Shown: positions 44,826 to 57,295, counted from the first letter of the stretch. The stretch is 64,000 nucleotides of DNA from Desulfonatronovibrio hydrogenovorans DSM 9292 (GCF_000686525.1 NZ_JMKT01000010.1:186001-250000); one strand, 5' to 3'. The notes: generated from the letters alone by a model not told the origin. Numbers and translations: made by a program.

Positions 44826-46199
44826 ATGATTATCAAACAACCTGAACAACATATGATGGCTTTCATGCGGAACAGCCTGTCCAAAAGCCCTGCAGCCGGG
44901 GAACTACCCGGAGGCGAATACAGGCTCTTTGAAATGATCATGAACAACAACCTGGCCGCTGCTCTGCCTCCATCACTGGCTGATTCCAGGACAATGCCGG
45001 CCCCAGACCAGGGTCGGACCGGTCCAGTTGCTTCTGACAGAGCTTCAGAACAGCCTGCAGCTGCCCCGACTTTAGAATCCGGCCAGGCCAGAATCCGCAT
45101 GCCAATAACAGTCGATACTCCCAGGTACGCCTCCAACGCCATCAGACAAAAAATTGACTTTTCTGCCGCCTCACTGGACCCTGCAATAACTTCAGGCAGC
45201 CAGGTTCCTGAAAGTTCCAGCCAGGCGCAAATTCTGGAAATCCTGAATACCATCCACCAAAAAGACCCATCCCTGAATGGTCTCCTGGTTAAGGGCCTTG
45301 AATCCAATCTTCAGAGTGGATTAAAAGGGTTTCAGGCTGTATCCATCCAGACCATGGCCCTGGCCTCCACCATCAGTTCCGGCCCAGGGCTGCTGTCCGG
45401 GAGTGCTCCAGTCAGCACCGGGCAGAACCGTCTGGCTGATAGTCCTGCATTCAGGGACCATGCACCTGATCCCACCCTGCAGAAAAAAGCGACTTCAGCC
45501 TATATGGAACATGCTGCCTTCAGAAAAAAGCCTGAACACCAGGAAATTGAGTCTGGTCAGAAGGAAGACCTCAGGCCGGGAAGCCTGGCAGCCAGATTCG
45601 AATCAGCAGACCGTTCCGGGGCCATTGGTTATGATCGGATGGGCGGAACCTGCTATGGAATTTACCAGCTTTCGTCCCGCATGGGCACCCTGGACGAATT
45701 CCTGACATTTCTCGACACGAAAGCTCCTGATCTTTCCCAGAGATTGCGTCAGTCCGGACCAGGTAATACCGGGTCCAGAACCGGGGCAATGCCTGAAGAA
45801 TGGAAAAAAATTGATGAGCAGCATCCCAGGCTTTTTGCCGACCTCCAGCACCAGTTCATCTATGACAGTTTTTATCTGCCAGCCGCCAGAGGGGTTAAGG
45901 CCAGAACCGGCCTGGATATTAAATCAGCATCCTCTGCCTTGAGAGAAGTCCTGTGGAGCACGGCTGTCCAGCACGGTGTGCATGGAGCCATGAATATATT
46001 TCAAAGGGCCGCAGGAAAGGTCGATCTGCAGCAGGCTGACAATCCTGATCGAGACATGATCCAGGCTGTCTACCAGGAACGCAAAACCCGTTTTTCCGGC
46101 TCCAGCGATTCTATCCGCACTGCGGTTCACAACAGATTCTCCCAGGAGATGAAGCTGGCCCTGGCCATGCTGCCAGGCACCGCTGATACCCAGGCATAA
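44826..46199 (+). CDS. protein with VgrG3-type peptidoglycan hydrolase-like C-terminal domain
   Basis: A 457-residue protein. The first 250 residues are rich in Ser, Ala, Pro and Gln and look disordered, except for a short helical segment near the start (GEYRLFEMIMNNNLAAAL) that weakly recalls flagellar rod-binding proteins. The C-terminal domain (about 250-400) has SLAARFESADRSGAIGYD, TCYGIYQLSSRMGTL, FIYDSFYLPAARG and REVLWSTAVQHG. These match the muramidase-like domain at the C-terminus of Vibrio VgrG3 and related phage-type endolysins; the Glu in FESAD is the likely catalytic residue. No signal peptide is seen. AAGGA located 7 bases before ATG 44826 decides the start. No type VI secretion genes are nearby. 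Confidence 0.7.
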   Translation: MIIKQPEQHMMAFMRNSLSKSPAAGELPGGEYRLFEMIMNNNLAAALPPSLADSRTMPAPDQGRTGPVASDRASEQPAAAPTLESGQARIRMPITVDTPRYASNAIRQKIDFSAASLDPAITSGSQVPESSSQAQILEILNTIHQKDPSLNGLLVKGLESNLQSGLKGFQAVSIQTMALASTISSGPGLLSGSAPVSTGQNRLADSPAFRDHAPDPTLQKKATSAYMEHAAFRKKPEHQEIESGQKEDLRPGSLAARFESADRSGAIGYDRMGGTCYGIYQLSSRMGTLDEFLTFLDTKAPDLSQRLRQSGPGNTGSRTGAMPEEWKKIDEQHPRLFADLQHQFIYDSFYLPAARGVKARTGLDIKSASSALREVLWSTAVQHGVHGAMNIFQRAAGKVDLQQADNPDRDMIQAVYQERKTRFSGSSDSIRTAVHNRFSQEMKLALAMLPGTADTQA

Positions 46200-46513
46200 C
46201 TTCTTAAAAGCCTAGGCCTCTTGTCGCCCATTCAAGACAGCCCACCCGGATCCAGACCAGTTCTGAGGCATTCTTCCGGATAAGGGACATGAACCAGCCA
46301 TTTTTTTCAGAGAACAACTGATCTTTACCAGACTGATCTGGTTGCAAAACCAGATCTAAAGTGACATTGTGTTACAGGACCGGTTTTGGATGGAGATTGC
46401 AGTCCCTGACCAATTCTGAATTGCCTTGATCCGTCCAGGCTGAAGCTGCTGCCTGTCCAACCCTCCCTGGCCGGATCCTGCTGAAGAGTCCTAACCATTA
46501 ACCCTGGACAGCA
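46200..46513. other. intergenic region between the hydrolase-like gene and the hybrid kinase
   Basis: These 314 bases contain no convincing open frame. Apart from the GNRA-capped hairpin at 46335-46356, nothing is recognised. The kinase start has no strong ribosome binding site. Confidence 0.5.
46335..46356. promoter_or_regulatory. perfect 9-bp hairpin with GCAA tetraloop
   Basis: GATCTGGTT and AACCAGATC form a perfect 9-bp stem closed by GCAA, a GNRA-type tetraloop. No T-run follows on either strand, so it is not an ordinary terminator. It lies mid-way between two same-strand genes and could be an RNA element, an RNA processing site or a DNA-level operator. Function unknown. Confidence 0.5.
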
Positions 46514-49849
<3,336 letters not shown>

Positions 49850-49906
49850 ATCCTGATTCAAGTCCGGTTTCAGCTCATGATCCCCTTGACCCTTCCAGGG
49901 TTTTCT

Positions 49907-50356
49907 CTAGACAGTAATTCGACCCAGCAGTCTGCTGTAATACTTTCTAAGGCTGTAGCTGTACTCTGAAAGCTCCACCGGCAAGAACTCCCTTGACTCG
50001 ACGCCCTTAACATACAGATCAACCCTTGAATACGGCTGTTCCCTGCTATCCTCATGCCTGGACTGTGCCCCTTCTCTGGCTGATCCTTCCGGAACCGGCC
50101 GCTTTTTGTGCTTATCCTCCTTGCCAGGGGCAATTTCAGCCAGACTTGCTTTTATGGCTGACCCAGCTGGCTCTGCCCTGAAAGCTGATCCCAGACTGAT
50201 GCTTACCCTGTCGTCTGGCAGATCCCTTGAATAACAAGGATAGTCAGTGTCCTGACATTTTTTTGACTGGCCAGTGCTGTTCATTCCTTTGGGCAGGAAA
50301 CATTCATTCCCATGAAAAGGGTTTGATTTTAATGAATAAAGGCTGGTTGAGTCCAT
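49907..50356 (-). CDS. hypothetical 149-residue protein
   Basis: I do not recognise this protein. It is polar, without membrane segments or signal peptide, and has four cysteines in its N-terminal part (NECFLP, KKCQDTDYPCYS). The middle is rich in charged residues and Ser; the C-terminus (EYSYSLRKYYSRLLGRITV) is basic with many tyrosines. AAGGAGG lies 6 bases before ATG 50356, a very good ribosome binding site, and decides this start over the ATG two codons upstream that abuts it. This site is the main reason to believe the gene. It is 79 bases downstream of the receiver-TPR gene. Confidence 0.55.
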   Translation of the reverse strand: MDSTSLYSLKSNPFHGNECFLPKGMNSTGQSKKCQDTDYPCYSRDLPDDRVSISLGSAFRAEPAGSAIKASLAEIAPGKEDKHKKRPVPEGSAREGAQSRHEDSREQPYSRVDLYVKGVESREFLPVELSEYSYSLRKYYSRLLGRITV

Positions 50357-50435
50357 GGTCATCCTCCTTGGTGATCCTTAACTGAATCACAAAAGCAAGA
50401 TACAGACCATTAGCCCTCAAAGCAGGACCAGATAG

Positions 50436-51818
50436 TTATGACTGGTGTGGTTGGCGGGATGCTGAAATCTTTTTCTTCCAGACGGTCAGCAGAATCCTTT
50501 TGGTTTCCTTATGATCCGGGTCCTGCTTGAGGGCCATGTTCAGGAACTTTGCCGCCTCTTTCTTCCTGCCAAGGCCTATATAGGCCTTAGCTATATTGCA
50601 GGGGATCACAGCCTGCTTCTTGAGAATTTCCGGAGAATACTCAATGGTCTTCTGAAAACTGGACAAGGCCTTGTAAAACTCTTTTCCCTGCAGATAGGCC
50701 ACTCCGATATTATAATAAAGGTATCCACTCAGTGGTGCCACTTCAAGGCCTCTTTTATAATAGGAAATGGCCTCCTGCCATTTGCCCTGCTGCCTCAGGG
50801 CCACCCCCATCTCTGCAATCATCCATAGATCTTCTCTGCTCAGAAGCTTACCCTTCTGCTCAATGGCCATGCTGATGTATTTACTGCTTATATCCGGCCT
50901 GACTCCTTGAGCCTTTCTGGCGATCTTCATCAAGGTCCCGCAAATCATTTCCCCGACCTGTTTTTTTACCTGCTCCACTGCCAAGTTAAAATTCTGAATG
51001 GCCATTTCTTCATTACCTGCCTCAAGATAGGTCTGGGCAATGTCAATTTTTCTCTCAGGGTTCAGGGGAGAGATCACATCCAGTTTTTTAAGCAGTTCCA
51101 GTTTTTTTTCCAGGCGGTTGGTATCAGAATATAATTCAGCCAGCTTCTTTAGAGGGTCAAGGTAATGTCCATTGAACCTTGAAGCCTGGAGATAATTTTG
51201 CTCTGCAGTATCAAACTCCTTTTTTTTCTTGGCAATATCTCCCTTCAAAATATAGGCAATGGGACTGTCCGCCTTGATGGAGATGATGGCCTGAACTGTT
51301 TCCTCTGCCTTATCCAGCTCATCCAGGGCAATCATGGCCCGGCATTCATCCACCAGCCTGCCGATTTTTTTGTTGGGATTTATGGTATGGGCAATTTTCT
51401 GGATCAAGGAATCAACTGAAATGGGCTTTATTATGACATTGTCCGCTCCCATCTCATACATCTGTATAATCCTTTCCCTGCCCACTTCATTGGTTGCAAC
51501 AACAATCCTGCAGCTGCTACCCATGAGTTCTTTGATACTCTTCAGGTGAATAACACCTGTTTTCCCCTCCATGGTGGTATCCACCAGAAAAATTACCTGG
51601 GTAAATCTGACCAGCAGACTTTTTCCTTGAGATATGGCCTTATCCAGCTGGGAACAGTTAAAAAGAGAATTAGTAGGCAGTCCGGCTGACCTGAATGCCC
51701 CTCTGATCACCTTGGAAAAAAGCTGATCACTGGTAATGGCAAGTATGCACCCCTTGTCCTTGGAGATAAAATGTTTAAAAATTTTATCGTAGATATTCAG
51801 TTTTTTCCTGGTAATCAC
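50436..51818 (-). CDS. receiver-like domain with TPR repeats
   Basis: A 460-residue protein. The N-terminal 135 residues have a receiver fold with the phospho-acceptor position kept (VIFLVDTTMEG) and the conserved lysine (NVIIKPIS), but the acidic pair at the first strand is absent (ILAITSDQ instead of a DD pair), so phosphorylation by Mg2+ chemistry is doubtful. From about 165 to the end are eight or so TPR-like helices (AYILKGDIAKKKKEFDTAE, GYLYYNIGVAYLQGKEFYKAL, NIAKAYIGLGRKKEAAKFL). GTG 51818 has AGGGG upstream. Such proteins act as protein-interaction adaptors in signalling or motility; the partner is unknown. Confidence 0.82.
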   Translation of the reverse strand: MITRKKLNIYDKIFKHFISKDKGCILAITSDQLFSKVIRGAFRSAGLPTNSLFNCSQLDKAISQGKSLLVRFTQVIFLVDTTMEGKTGVIHLKSIKELMGSSCRIVVATNEVGRERIIQMYEMGADNVIIKPISVDSLIQKIAHTINPNKKIGRLVDECRAMIALDELDKAEETVQAIISIKADSPIAYILKGDIAKKKKEFDTAEQNYLQASRFNGHYLDPLKKLAELYSDTNRLEKKLELLKKLDVISPLNPERKIDIAQTYLEAGNEEMAIQNFNLAVEQVKKQVGEMICGTLMKIARKAQGVRPDISSKYISMAIEQKGKLLSREDLWMIAEMGVALRQQGKWQEAISYYKRGLEVAPLSGYLYYNIGVAYLQGKEFYKALSSFQKTIEYSPEILKKQAVIPCNIAKAYIGLGRKKEAAKFLNMALKQDPDHKETKRILLTVWKKKISASRQPHQS

Positions 51819-51861
51819 ACCTTGCCCCTGACCCAGCTAAAAGAATAACGGCCTGGAAAAG

Positions 51862-52518
51862 CTAACCAATATGCTTTCTAATGCTTTTTTCTTCGAATTC
51901 CCATACATCCAGGGGAAGATCATCATAACCTGCTCTTTTGCCAGCTAATTGAGCTATACCGTTATCCTGGGGCTGGGCTGTCCAGGATATCTTTTTCCCA
52001 TCCTGGTAAAGTTCAAGGTTTCCAGGGAGCATTTTTTTCTTGAGAAGCCTGGTCATCTCCTCCAGAACACTGGTCACCCTGGCTCTGCCTCCAAGGTTCT
52101 CCAAGGCAATCATCATGTATTCCCGGAGTATTTCCCTGTCGTTTTTATCAACGCTGGCACTGTGCGGACGATTCTTTGCCTTTAATGGTTTTTCAGGCTG
52201 GCCGCCCATCCGGAACCTTAAGTCCTGCAGAATTCCCTCGAATTCATAGGCCAGATAAACAAGAGAATCATAACCCTCTGCTTTTGAATTCAAAAGTGAT
52301 GAGAGCCTGTGCTTTTCTGTCCGCAAGGCCGGAGGGACAGCAACCCCAAGTTTTTTTAACCTGACGATTGTATTGGATATTTCCCGAAGCTGGGCCTCCA
52401 GAACAGGGATCTCCACATTGTCCACTGAATCCTCAAGGCGTTCCACAACATTACGGCATAATCCAATCAACAGTTTTGGCTCTTTTGCCAAACGATCAGC
52501 CCCGGGAATCTTATCCAT
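51862..52518 (-). CDS. hypothetical 218-residue protein
   Basis: Not recognised. The N-terminal half (to about 100) is helical and probably coiled coil (DSVDNVEIPVLEAQLREIS, PALRTEKHRLSSLL). The C-terminal half has ILREYMMIALENLGG and VTSVLEEMTRLLKKKMLPGN, which looks like a winged-helix pattern similar to the N-terminal domain of Mrr-type proteins, but it ends without a nuclease domain. AGGAG is 6 bases before ATG 52518 and sets the start. It lies 43 bases before the receiver-TPR gene and 91 bases after the XRE-PAS gene on the same strand. Confidence 0.6.
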   Translation of the reverse strand: MDKIPGADRLAKEPKLLIGLCRNVVERLEDSVDNVEIPVLEAQLREISNTIVRLKKLGVAVPPALRTEKHRLSSLLNSKAEGYDSLVYLAYEFEGILQDLRFRMGGQPEKPLKAKNRPHSASVDKNDREILREYMMIALENLGGRARVTSVLEEMTRLLKKKMLPGNLELYQDGKKISWTAQPQDNGIAQLAGKRAGYDDLPLDVWEFEEKSIRKHIG

Positions 52519-52609
52519 GTTCAACTCCTGATTTTGATTAAGTGAAACCAGCCACCAACAGTAACTGCGACCTCATAAACAGACATCCAAATTTGATTAT
52601 GAAATGCAT

Positions 52610-54097
52610 TTAAGTTATCAATGCATCATTGCTGATTGTCTTTCTCAACCAATAGGAAGAACCCAGGTTCACCACCATCACCGTAGCTCCCAGAAAAGAA
52701 CCTGTTCCATCAAACAGCCGCGAAGAGCAGACATGGACAAGAACCAGGCTGCCATTTCTGTGAATAAACCTGGCCTCAAACCTGGAAGAGCCTGTATGGT
52801 CATTCGCTTTTTTAATACTCTCTTCAACATGATTAACATCCTGGGGATGAACCAGTTCCAGGAGAGACAGCCCTGACATGGACTTTGGGTCATAGCCCAG
52901 CAGCTCAGACACATTCTCATTAGCAAAGGAGATTTCCAGCCTGCTGTTGACCTCCAATATCGTTTCTGTGATCGTCTCAACTATCCTTTTACAGCTTTCC
53001 TCGGCCATTCTCTGGTCGGTCATGTCCTGAACCGAAACGATGATTCCGGTTAATATACCCTTTTCAATCAGCGGGACATGTTTGACACAGATAAAAACCG
53101 TCCTGTTGAACGTATCTTCTATCCACTGCTCAAACTGGACTTGGACGCCCTTAAGGGCCAGCAGGATGTTCTGCTCAATTGGTTTCAGGCACTGCGTGTC
53201 CCTGAACCGGTTCTTCATGACCTCAAGGTAGTTCTTTCCAACGACTGCTTTTCGGGTCAGGCTGAAAATTTCCTCAAAGCTTTTGTTGACCACTTTAAAC
53301 TTTGCCTCGGCACATAAAAATGCCAGCCCGTCAGCAGATCCGGAAACCATGCGTTCGCTGATCTTCAACTCATGTTCATATTTTTTTCTTCTTTCCAGCT
53401 CCTGTTGATAACTCTCCAGAGCCCTGGACAACTCAAGATTTCTCTTGTTCACATATTCTTCCAGCTGCTGTCTGTCCCGTATCCAGAAGTCCCTCAAGAC
53501 CATGTAACCGGAAAGGTCGGTCAGCAGGAACAATATTCTCTTGGAGTCACTCTCTTTGCTCCAGATCACGTCCCGGCAAAGCTTCAGCGTAACCTGAGAA
53601 CCTTTTCTCATCAGCCTGACCACTATCTCGACCGGTTTATTCTGGGATACATGGTTCTGAAAGAAATCCCGGCACAAGGGACGGTCTTCAGGAATTACCA
53701 TCTTGATAAACCTGTTCAAAGTTGGATAGAATGATCCTGGATTATGTCCCATCAGCCGGTATGCTCCGGAAGAAAACTGGACTTTCCCGGCATCATCAAA
53801 GGTGATCATGCCAGAGGGGCTTGAAACACTGGTCTCGCAACCAGAAAAATCCTGGGGACCAGACCTCCCGGATCCATCCGGCCAGGTATCAGGAAAAGCA
53901 AAAAGAAATAAATCCACCAGATCTGTCTGCAGGCAATGGCAGATCCTTTTCAGGGTGGCCAGGGAAGGATCTGAAACCCCTCTTTCCACCCGGCTCAAAT
54001 GCTGTGAAGACAGACCAACCTCAAACGCAAGCTCTTCCTGGCTCATTCCCTTGAGAGAGCGAAGATAACTGATTCTCTGGCCCAATGCTTGATTCAC
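52610..54097 (-). CDS. XRE-PAS transcriptional regulator
   Basis: A 495-residue regulator. The N-terminal XRE helix-turn-helix (about 5-60) has LRSLKGMSQEELAFEVGLSSQHLSRVERG. PAS domains follow: about 95-190, 255-365 and 375-490 (the last with VNSRLEISFANENVSELLGYDP). I choose GTG 54097, preceded by AAGGA at a spacing of about 8, over TTG 54115, which has none. It is divergent from the PotBCDA-type importer operon with a 361-base gap, which makes it the likely local regulator, responding to a small molecule via the PAS domains. Confidence 0.87.
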   Translation of the reverse strand: MNQALGQRISYLRSLKGMSQEELAFEVGLSSQHLSRVERGVSDPSLATLKRICHCLQTDLVDLFLFAFPDTWPDGSGRSGPQDFSGCETSVSSPSGMITFDDAGKVQFSSGAYRLMGHNPGSFYPTLNRFIKMVIPEDRPLCRDFFQNHVSQNKPVEIVVRLMRKGSQVTLKLCRDVIWSKESDSKRILFLLTDLSGYMVLRDFWIRDRQQLEEYVNKRNLELSRALESYQQELERRKKYEHELKISERMVSGSADGLAFLCAEAKFKVVNKSFEEIFSLTRKAVVGKNYLEVMKNRFRDTQCLKPIEQNILLALKGVQVQFEQWIEDTFNRTVFICVKHVPLIEKGILTGIIVSVQDMTDQRMAEESCKRIVETITETILEVNSRLEISFANENVSELLGYDPKSMSGLSLLELVHPQDVNHVEESIKKANDHTGSSRFEARFIHRNGSLVLVHVCSSRLFDGTGSFLGATVMVVNLGSSYWLRKTISNDALIT

Positions 54098-54458
54098 CCG
54101 CAATTTCCTTTCCAAGGCATCAAAAAGTTTAGCTCTTATTCAATTGAAGTATGCATATTTTTCAAAACAATCAAACAGCCTCACATGTTCAATTTCACAA
54201 AAAATGTAACCGCCGGTCAAAACTTTGTCAGACCGGCTGGACCAGCTGCCGGAATTCTCACCTTTCTTCAGGCAACCAGCCTTGATTGCCAAAAGGGACT
54301 ATTTGTACGACTTACAGACCTGAAACAGGCTTTTCTGATGGGCTTTATAAAGGCCAAATTATAAAAAAACCAATTAATGCTTGACGATACACAATCATCA
54401 GGGTAAGTCATATAAGATAGCATACTGTTTTTTGACCATAACCCACCACCCATACTAC
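54098..54458. other. divergent intergenic region between XRE-PAS gene and importer operon
   Basis: These 361 bases contain no gene. A perfect 10-base palindrome CTTTATAAAG sits at about 54343. TTGACG at about 54382 could be a -35 box, but no good -10 follows at 17 bases; a TATAAG lies further downstream. It should hold operator sites for the XRE-PAS regulator, none of which I could identify with confidence. Confidence 0.4.
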
Positions 54459-55325
54459 ATGAAAAAAATCAACTGGAAACCCTGGGCTCTGCTTTCTCCG
54501 TCTTTAACCGCCATCTTCCTGCTGCTGGTCATTCCGATACTTTTTGTAATTGTATACAGTTTTTGGCTAAGGGCTCCTACCGGGGCTGTAATTCCAGCCT
54601 TTCAGTTCGGAAACTATGCCAGATTCTTTGAAGACCTGTTTTATCCCAGTATCCTGTTCAGGACCATTAGAGTCTCCCTTTTCTGTGTCTTGCTGTGCCT
54701 GGTCATGGGCTATATTCCGGCTTACTTTTTTCACAGGAGCACTTCCCGGTACAGACAGGCCCTGATTCTTCTCATCATGCTGCCCTTCTGGATCAGCTTC
54801 ATAATCCGGACCATGAGCTGGATCAACATCCTGGGGGCCAACGGATTCCTAAACCATTTCCTGATGAAGATCGGACTTATATCCCAGCCCCTGTCATTAT
54901 TGTATAACGAAGCTGCAGTGCTTATGGGCCTTATTCAGTTTCTGCTGCCCTTTATGATTCTCAACATTTTTGTCAGTCTGGAGGGAATCGACAAGAACCT
55001 CCTTGAAGCTGCCAGGAGCATGGGCTGCAATGAATGGCAGGCCTTTAAAGAAGTCACCCTGCCCCTGAGCCTGCCCGGGGTCAGTGCGGGTTGTTTGCTG
55101 GTCTTTGTGCTCACTGCCGGAACATATCTTCCCCCCATGATTCTGGGCGGGGCTGGAAATGAAATGATCGCCAACCTGATATTCAACCGGGTCATCGGCA
55201 CTCTGGACTGGCCGTTTGGATCAGCCATCAGCGTAATCCTGCTGCTGCTTCTTGGAACCATTGTCTGGACGTACAACCGTTATCTGGGGATCAATCAACT
55301 CTTTAAAGCTTTCAAAGGTAATTAA
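54459..55325 (+). CDS. PotB-like ABC transporter permease
   Basis: A 288-residue inner-membrane permease of the spermidine/putrescine type with six helices. The N-terminus is typical (PWALLSPSLTAIFLLLVIPI) and the EAA loop near residue 185 reads LLEAARSMGCNEWQAFKEV, the contact site for the ATPase. ATG 54459 begins at the N-terminal basic residues; the open frame extends upstream without support. The next permease starts 2 bases after its stop. Confidence 0.9.
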   Translation: MKKINWKPWALLSPSLTAIFLLLVIPILFVIVYSFWLRAPTGAVIPAFQFGNYARFFEDLFYPSILFRTIRVSLFCVLLCLVMGYIPAYFFHRSTSRYRQALILLIMLPFWISFIIRTMSWINILGANGFLNHFLMKIGLISQPLSLLYNEAAVLMGLIQFLLPFMILNIFVSLEGIDKNLLEAARSMGCNEWQAFKEVTLPLSLPGVSAGCLLVFVLTAGTYLPPMILGGAGNEMIANLIFNRVIGTLDWPFGSAISVILLLLLGTIVWTYNRYLGINQLFKAFKGN

Positions 55326-55327
55326 GC

Positions 55328-56119
55328 ATGTTCAGGATCACAGGCTGGTCTTTCATCAGACTATACACCATTCTGGTCTACGTATTCATGTTCCTGCCCA
55401 TTGTGGTGGTCATAATCCTGTCTTTTGACACTCAGCAGTTTGCCAGCTTTCCAATGCAGGGATTCACCCTGAAATGGTATGCTGAACTGGCTCAGAATCA
55501 GTCCATCATCCAGGCCTTTAAAAGCTCCCTGCTTCTGGGAACCCTTGCCGCTCTTATATCCACGACCATTGCAGTTCCAGCAGCTATGGCCTTTGTCCGT
55601 TATTCATTTAGAGGCAAGAACTCACTGAACACCCTGCTTCTTGCTCCCATCATGGTCCCGGAAGTCGTGCTCGGCGTGGCCCTGCTTCTGTTCATGCGCT
55701 GGCTGCAGCAACCCAAGAGCTTTGCCATGCTTCTACTGGGGCATGTCATGCTTACCCTGCCCTATGTCCTGCTCATAGTTCAGGCCAGGATGGTCAGCAT
55801 AAACAATGTCTATGAAGAAGCGGCCAAATCCCTTGGAGCCAATCCATTTCAGACTTTCCGGGAAGTAACTCTTCCCCTGCTTTTGCCGGCAGTGCTGGCC
55901 GGGATTCTTTTCGCCTTCACTATTTCCTTTGACAATATTACCGCCACCCTCTTTTGGGCCACAGCTGAGCACCAGACCGTACCGGTCAGAATTTTCGGGA
56001 TGCTCAGGCATTCCATAAGTCCTGAAATTAACGCCTTGGGCACGGTGATGATCTTTTTCACCATAATGGCCCCCCTGACAGCGGCTCTGCTGATCAGGTA
56101 CTTTTCAAAAAACAGATAA
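55328..56119 (+). CDS. PotC-like ABC transporter permease
   Basis: A 263-residue second permease, with six helices and the EAA loop AAKSLGANPFQTFREVTLPL near residue 170. MVPEVVLGVALLLFM and ITATLFWATAEHQTVPVRI are family-typical. It is coupled to the first permease by a 2-base gap. Together they form the membrane channel of the importer. Confidence 0.91.
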   Translation: MFRITGWSFIRLYTILVYVFMFLPIVVVIILSFDTQQFASFPMQGFTLKWYAELAQNQSIIQAFKSSLLLGTLAALISTTIAVPAAMAFVRYSFRGKNSLNTLLLAPIMVPEVVLGVALLLFMRWLQQPKSFAMLLLGHVMLTLPYVLLIVQARMVSINNVYEEAAKSLGANPFQTFREVTLPLLLPAVLAGILFAFTISFDNITATLFWATAEHQTVPVRIFGMLRHSISPEINALGTVMIFFTIMAPLTAALLIRYFSKNR

Positions 56120-56149
56120 ATTTGCTAACTTCAAACCCAGGAGGAAATC

Positions 56150-57295
56150 ATGAACAAGAGACTGGAGGAAGTAAGACACCAGTATCGTCAGGGAAACCTT
56201 TCCCGGAGGGACTTTGTAAAATATCTCGGTGTGGCTGGGGTAGCTGCCGGGCTGGTAGGAGGACCCTTTGGTCTGGTCCGTAATGCCATGGCCCAGGGCA
56301 GGATAAGGTTTGACGGCTGGGGCGGCACCACCTCCCAGGCCTTCAGACGCTACGCCTTTGAGCCCTTTACCAGTGCTACAGGGATACGAGTCGTGGACGG
56401 TGAATTCGGTGATATGGATTCATATCTGACCAGGGTAATTGCCTCCTTTCCACCTGGAGGAGAATTCAATCTGGCCCACTTAAGCGGAGTCTTTGACTAT
56501 GCCCGGTATGTCGGTCTCGAATTCAACACAGCCCTGGATGAATCCAAAATTGGAAATCTGGAGCTGGTCATGGAGGCCATGATTGAGCCTTACCGCAGAA
56601 TCACTCCGGAAGCGTTGTCCGCAGTTCCTTATAATCTCGGTCAGACCGGGATCGCCTACAACACCAAGTACATCTCAGAGGAAAAAGCTGAAGAACTTGG
56701 AGCCTCCCTGCTCTGGGACGATTCCATCAGAGGCAACCTGGGCAGCTGGGTTGAGTGGCGGACCAACATCTGGTATGCAGCGCTCTACACTGGCCAGGAC
56801 CCCAACAATATCCAGGATATCAACGCAGTATGGGATGCCCTGCGCAAACAGGTGCCCATGGTCAGGAAGTACTGGGGCTCGGGAGCTGAACTCATGAACC
56901 TTCTGGCCAGTGAAGAGGTCTATGCCACTGTTGCCTGGTCCGGACGAGTAGCCCATCTCCAGGAGCAGGGATACCCCATAGGGTTCCTGGCCCCTGAAGG
57001 TTGTTACTCCTGGCAGGAATGCATCTTTGTCATGAAGGGTACTGACCTTGATGTTGCTCATCAGCTGCTTGACTTCATGCTGGCCCCGGAAGCTTCAATT
57101 GCCGTGGCTGAAGGGCAGATGTATCCCCCCAGTCTTGACCCCACCAAGGTGGAACTGACTGAAAAAATTAAAAATCTGCCGGCCTTTGATCCCACCGGAA
57201 AACTCCAGGGCTATCTTTTTGCTGATCCCCATTACTGGAATGAAAGGCAACTGGAATGGGCTGAGAGATGGGACCGGGTCAGGGCCGGACGCTGA
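56150..57295 (+). CDS. PotD-like solute-binding protein with Tat signal
   Basis: A 381-residue periplasmic binding protein of the spermidine/putrescine group (SBP family 1/6). The N-terminus carries a twin-arginine signal, LSRRDFVKYLGVAGVAAG, so it is exported folded. The mature part begins near residue 45 (RIRFDGWGG). The ligand-binding residues cannot be assigned with certainty; the classical PotD polyamine acidic and aromatic set is not obvious, so another cationic or amino acid-like ligand is possible. AGGAGGA precedes the ATG. A hairpin follows the gene, separating it from the ATPase. Confidence 0.87.
   Translation: MNKRLEEVRHQYRQGNLSRRDFVKYLGVAGVAAGLVGGPFGLVRNAMAQGRIRFDGWGGTTSQAFRRYAFEPFTSATGIRVVDGEFGDMDSYLTRVIASFPPGGEFNLAHLSGVFDYARYVGLEFNTALDESKIGNLELVMEAMIEPYRRITPEALSAVPYNLGQTGIAYNTKYISEEKAEELGASLLWDDSIRGNLGSWVEWRTNIWYAALYTGQDPNNIQDINAVWDALRKQVPMVRKYWGSGAELMNLLASEEVYATVAWSGRVAHLQEQGYPIGFLAPEGCYSWQECIFVMKGTDLDVAHQLLDFMLAPEASIAVAEGQMYPPSLDPTKVELTEKIKNLPAFDPTGKLQGYLFADPHYWNERQLEWAERWDRVRAGR

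Noticed and set aside
44826-46199. Type VI secretion effector or VgrG
   Set aside because: Only the hydrolase-like domain resembles VgrG3. The needle-forming N-terminal part of VgrG is absent and no secretion gene lies nearby.
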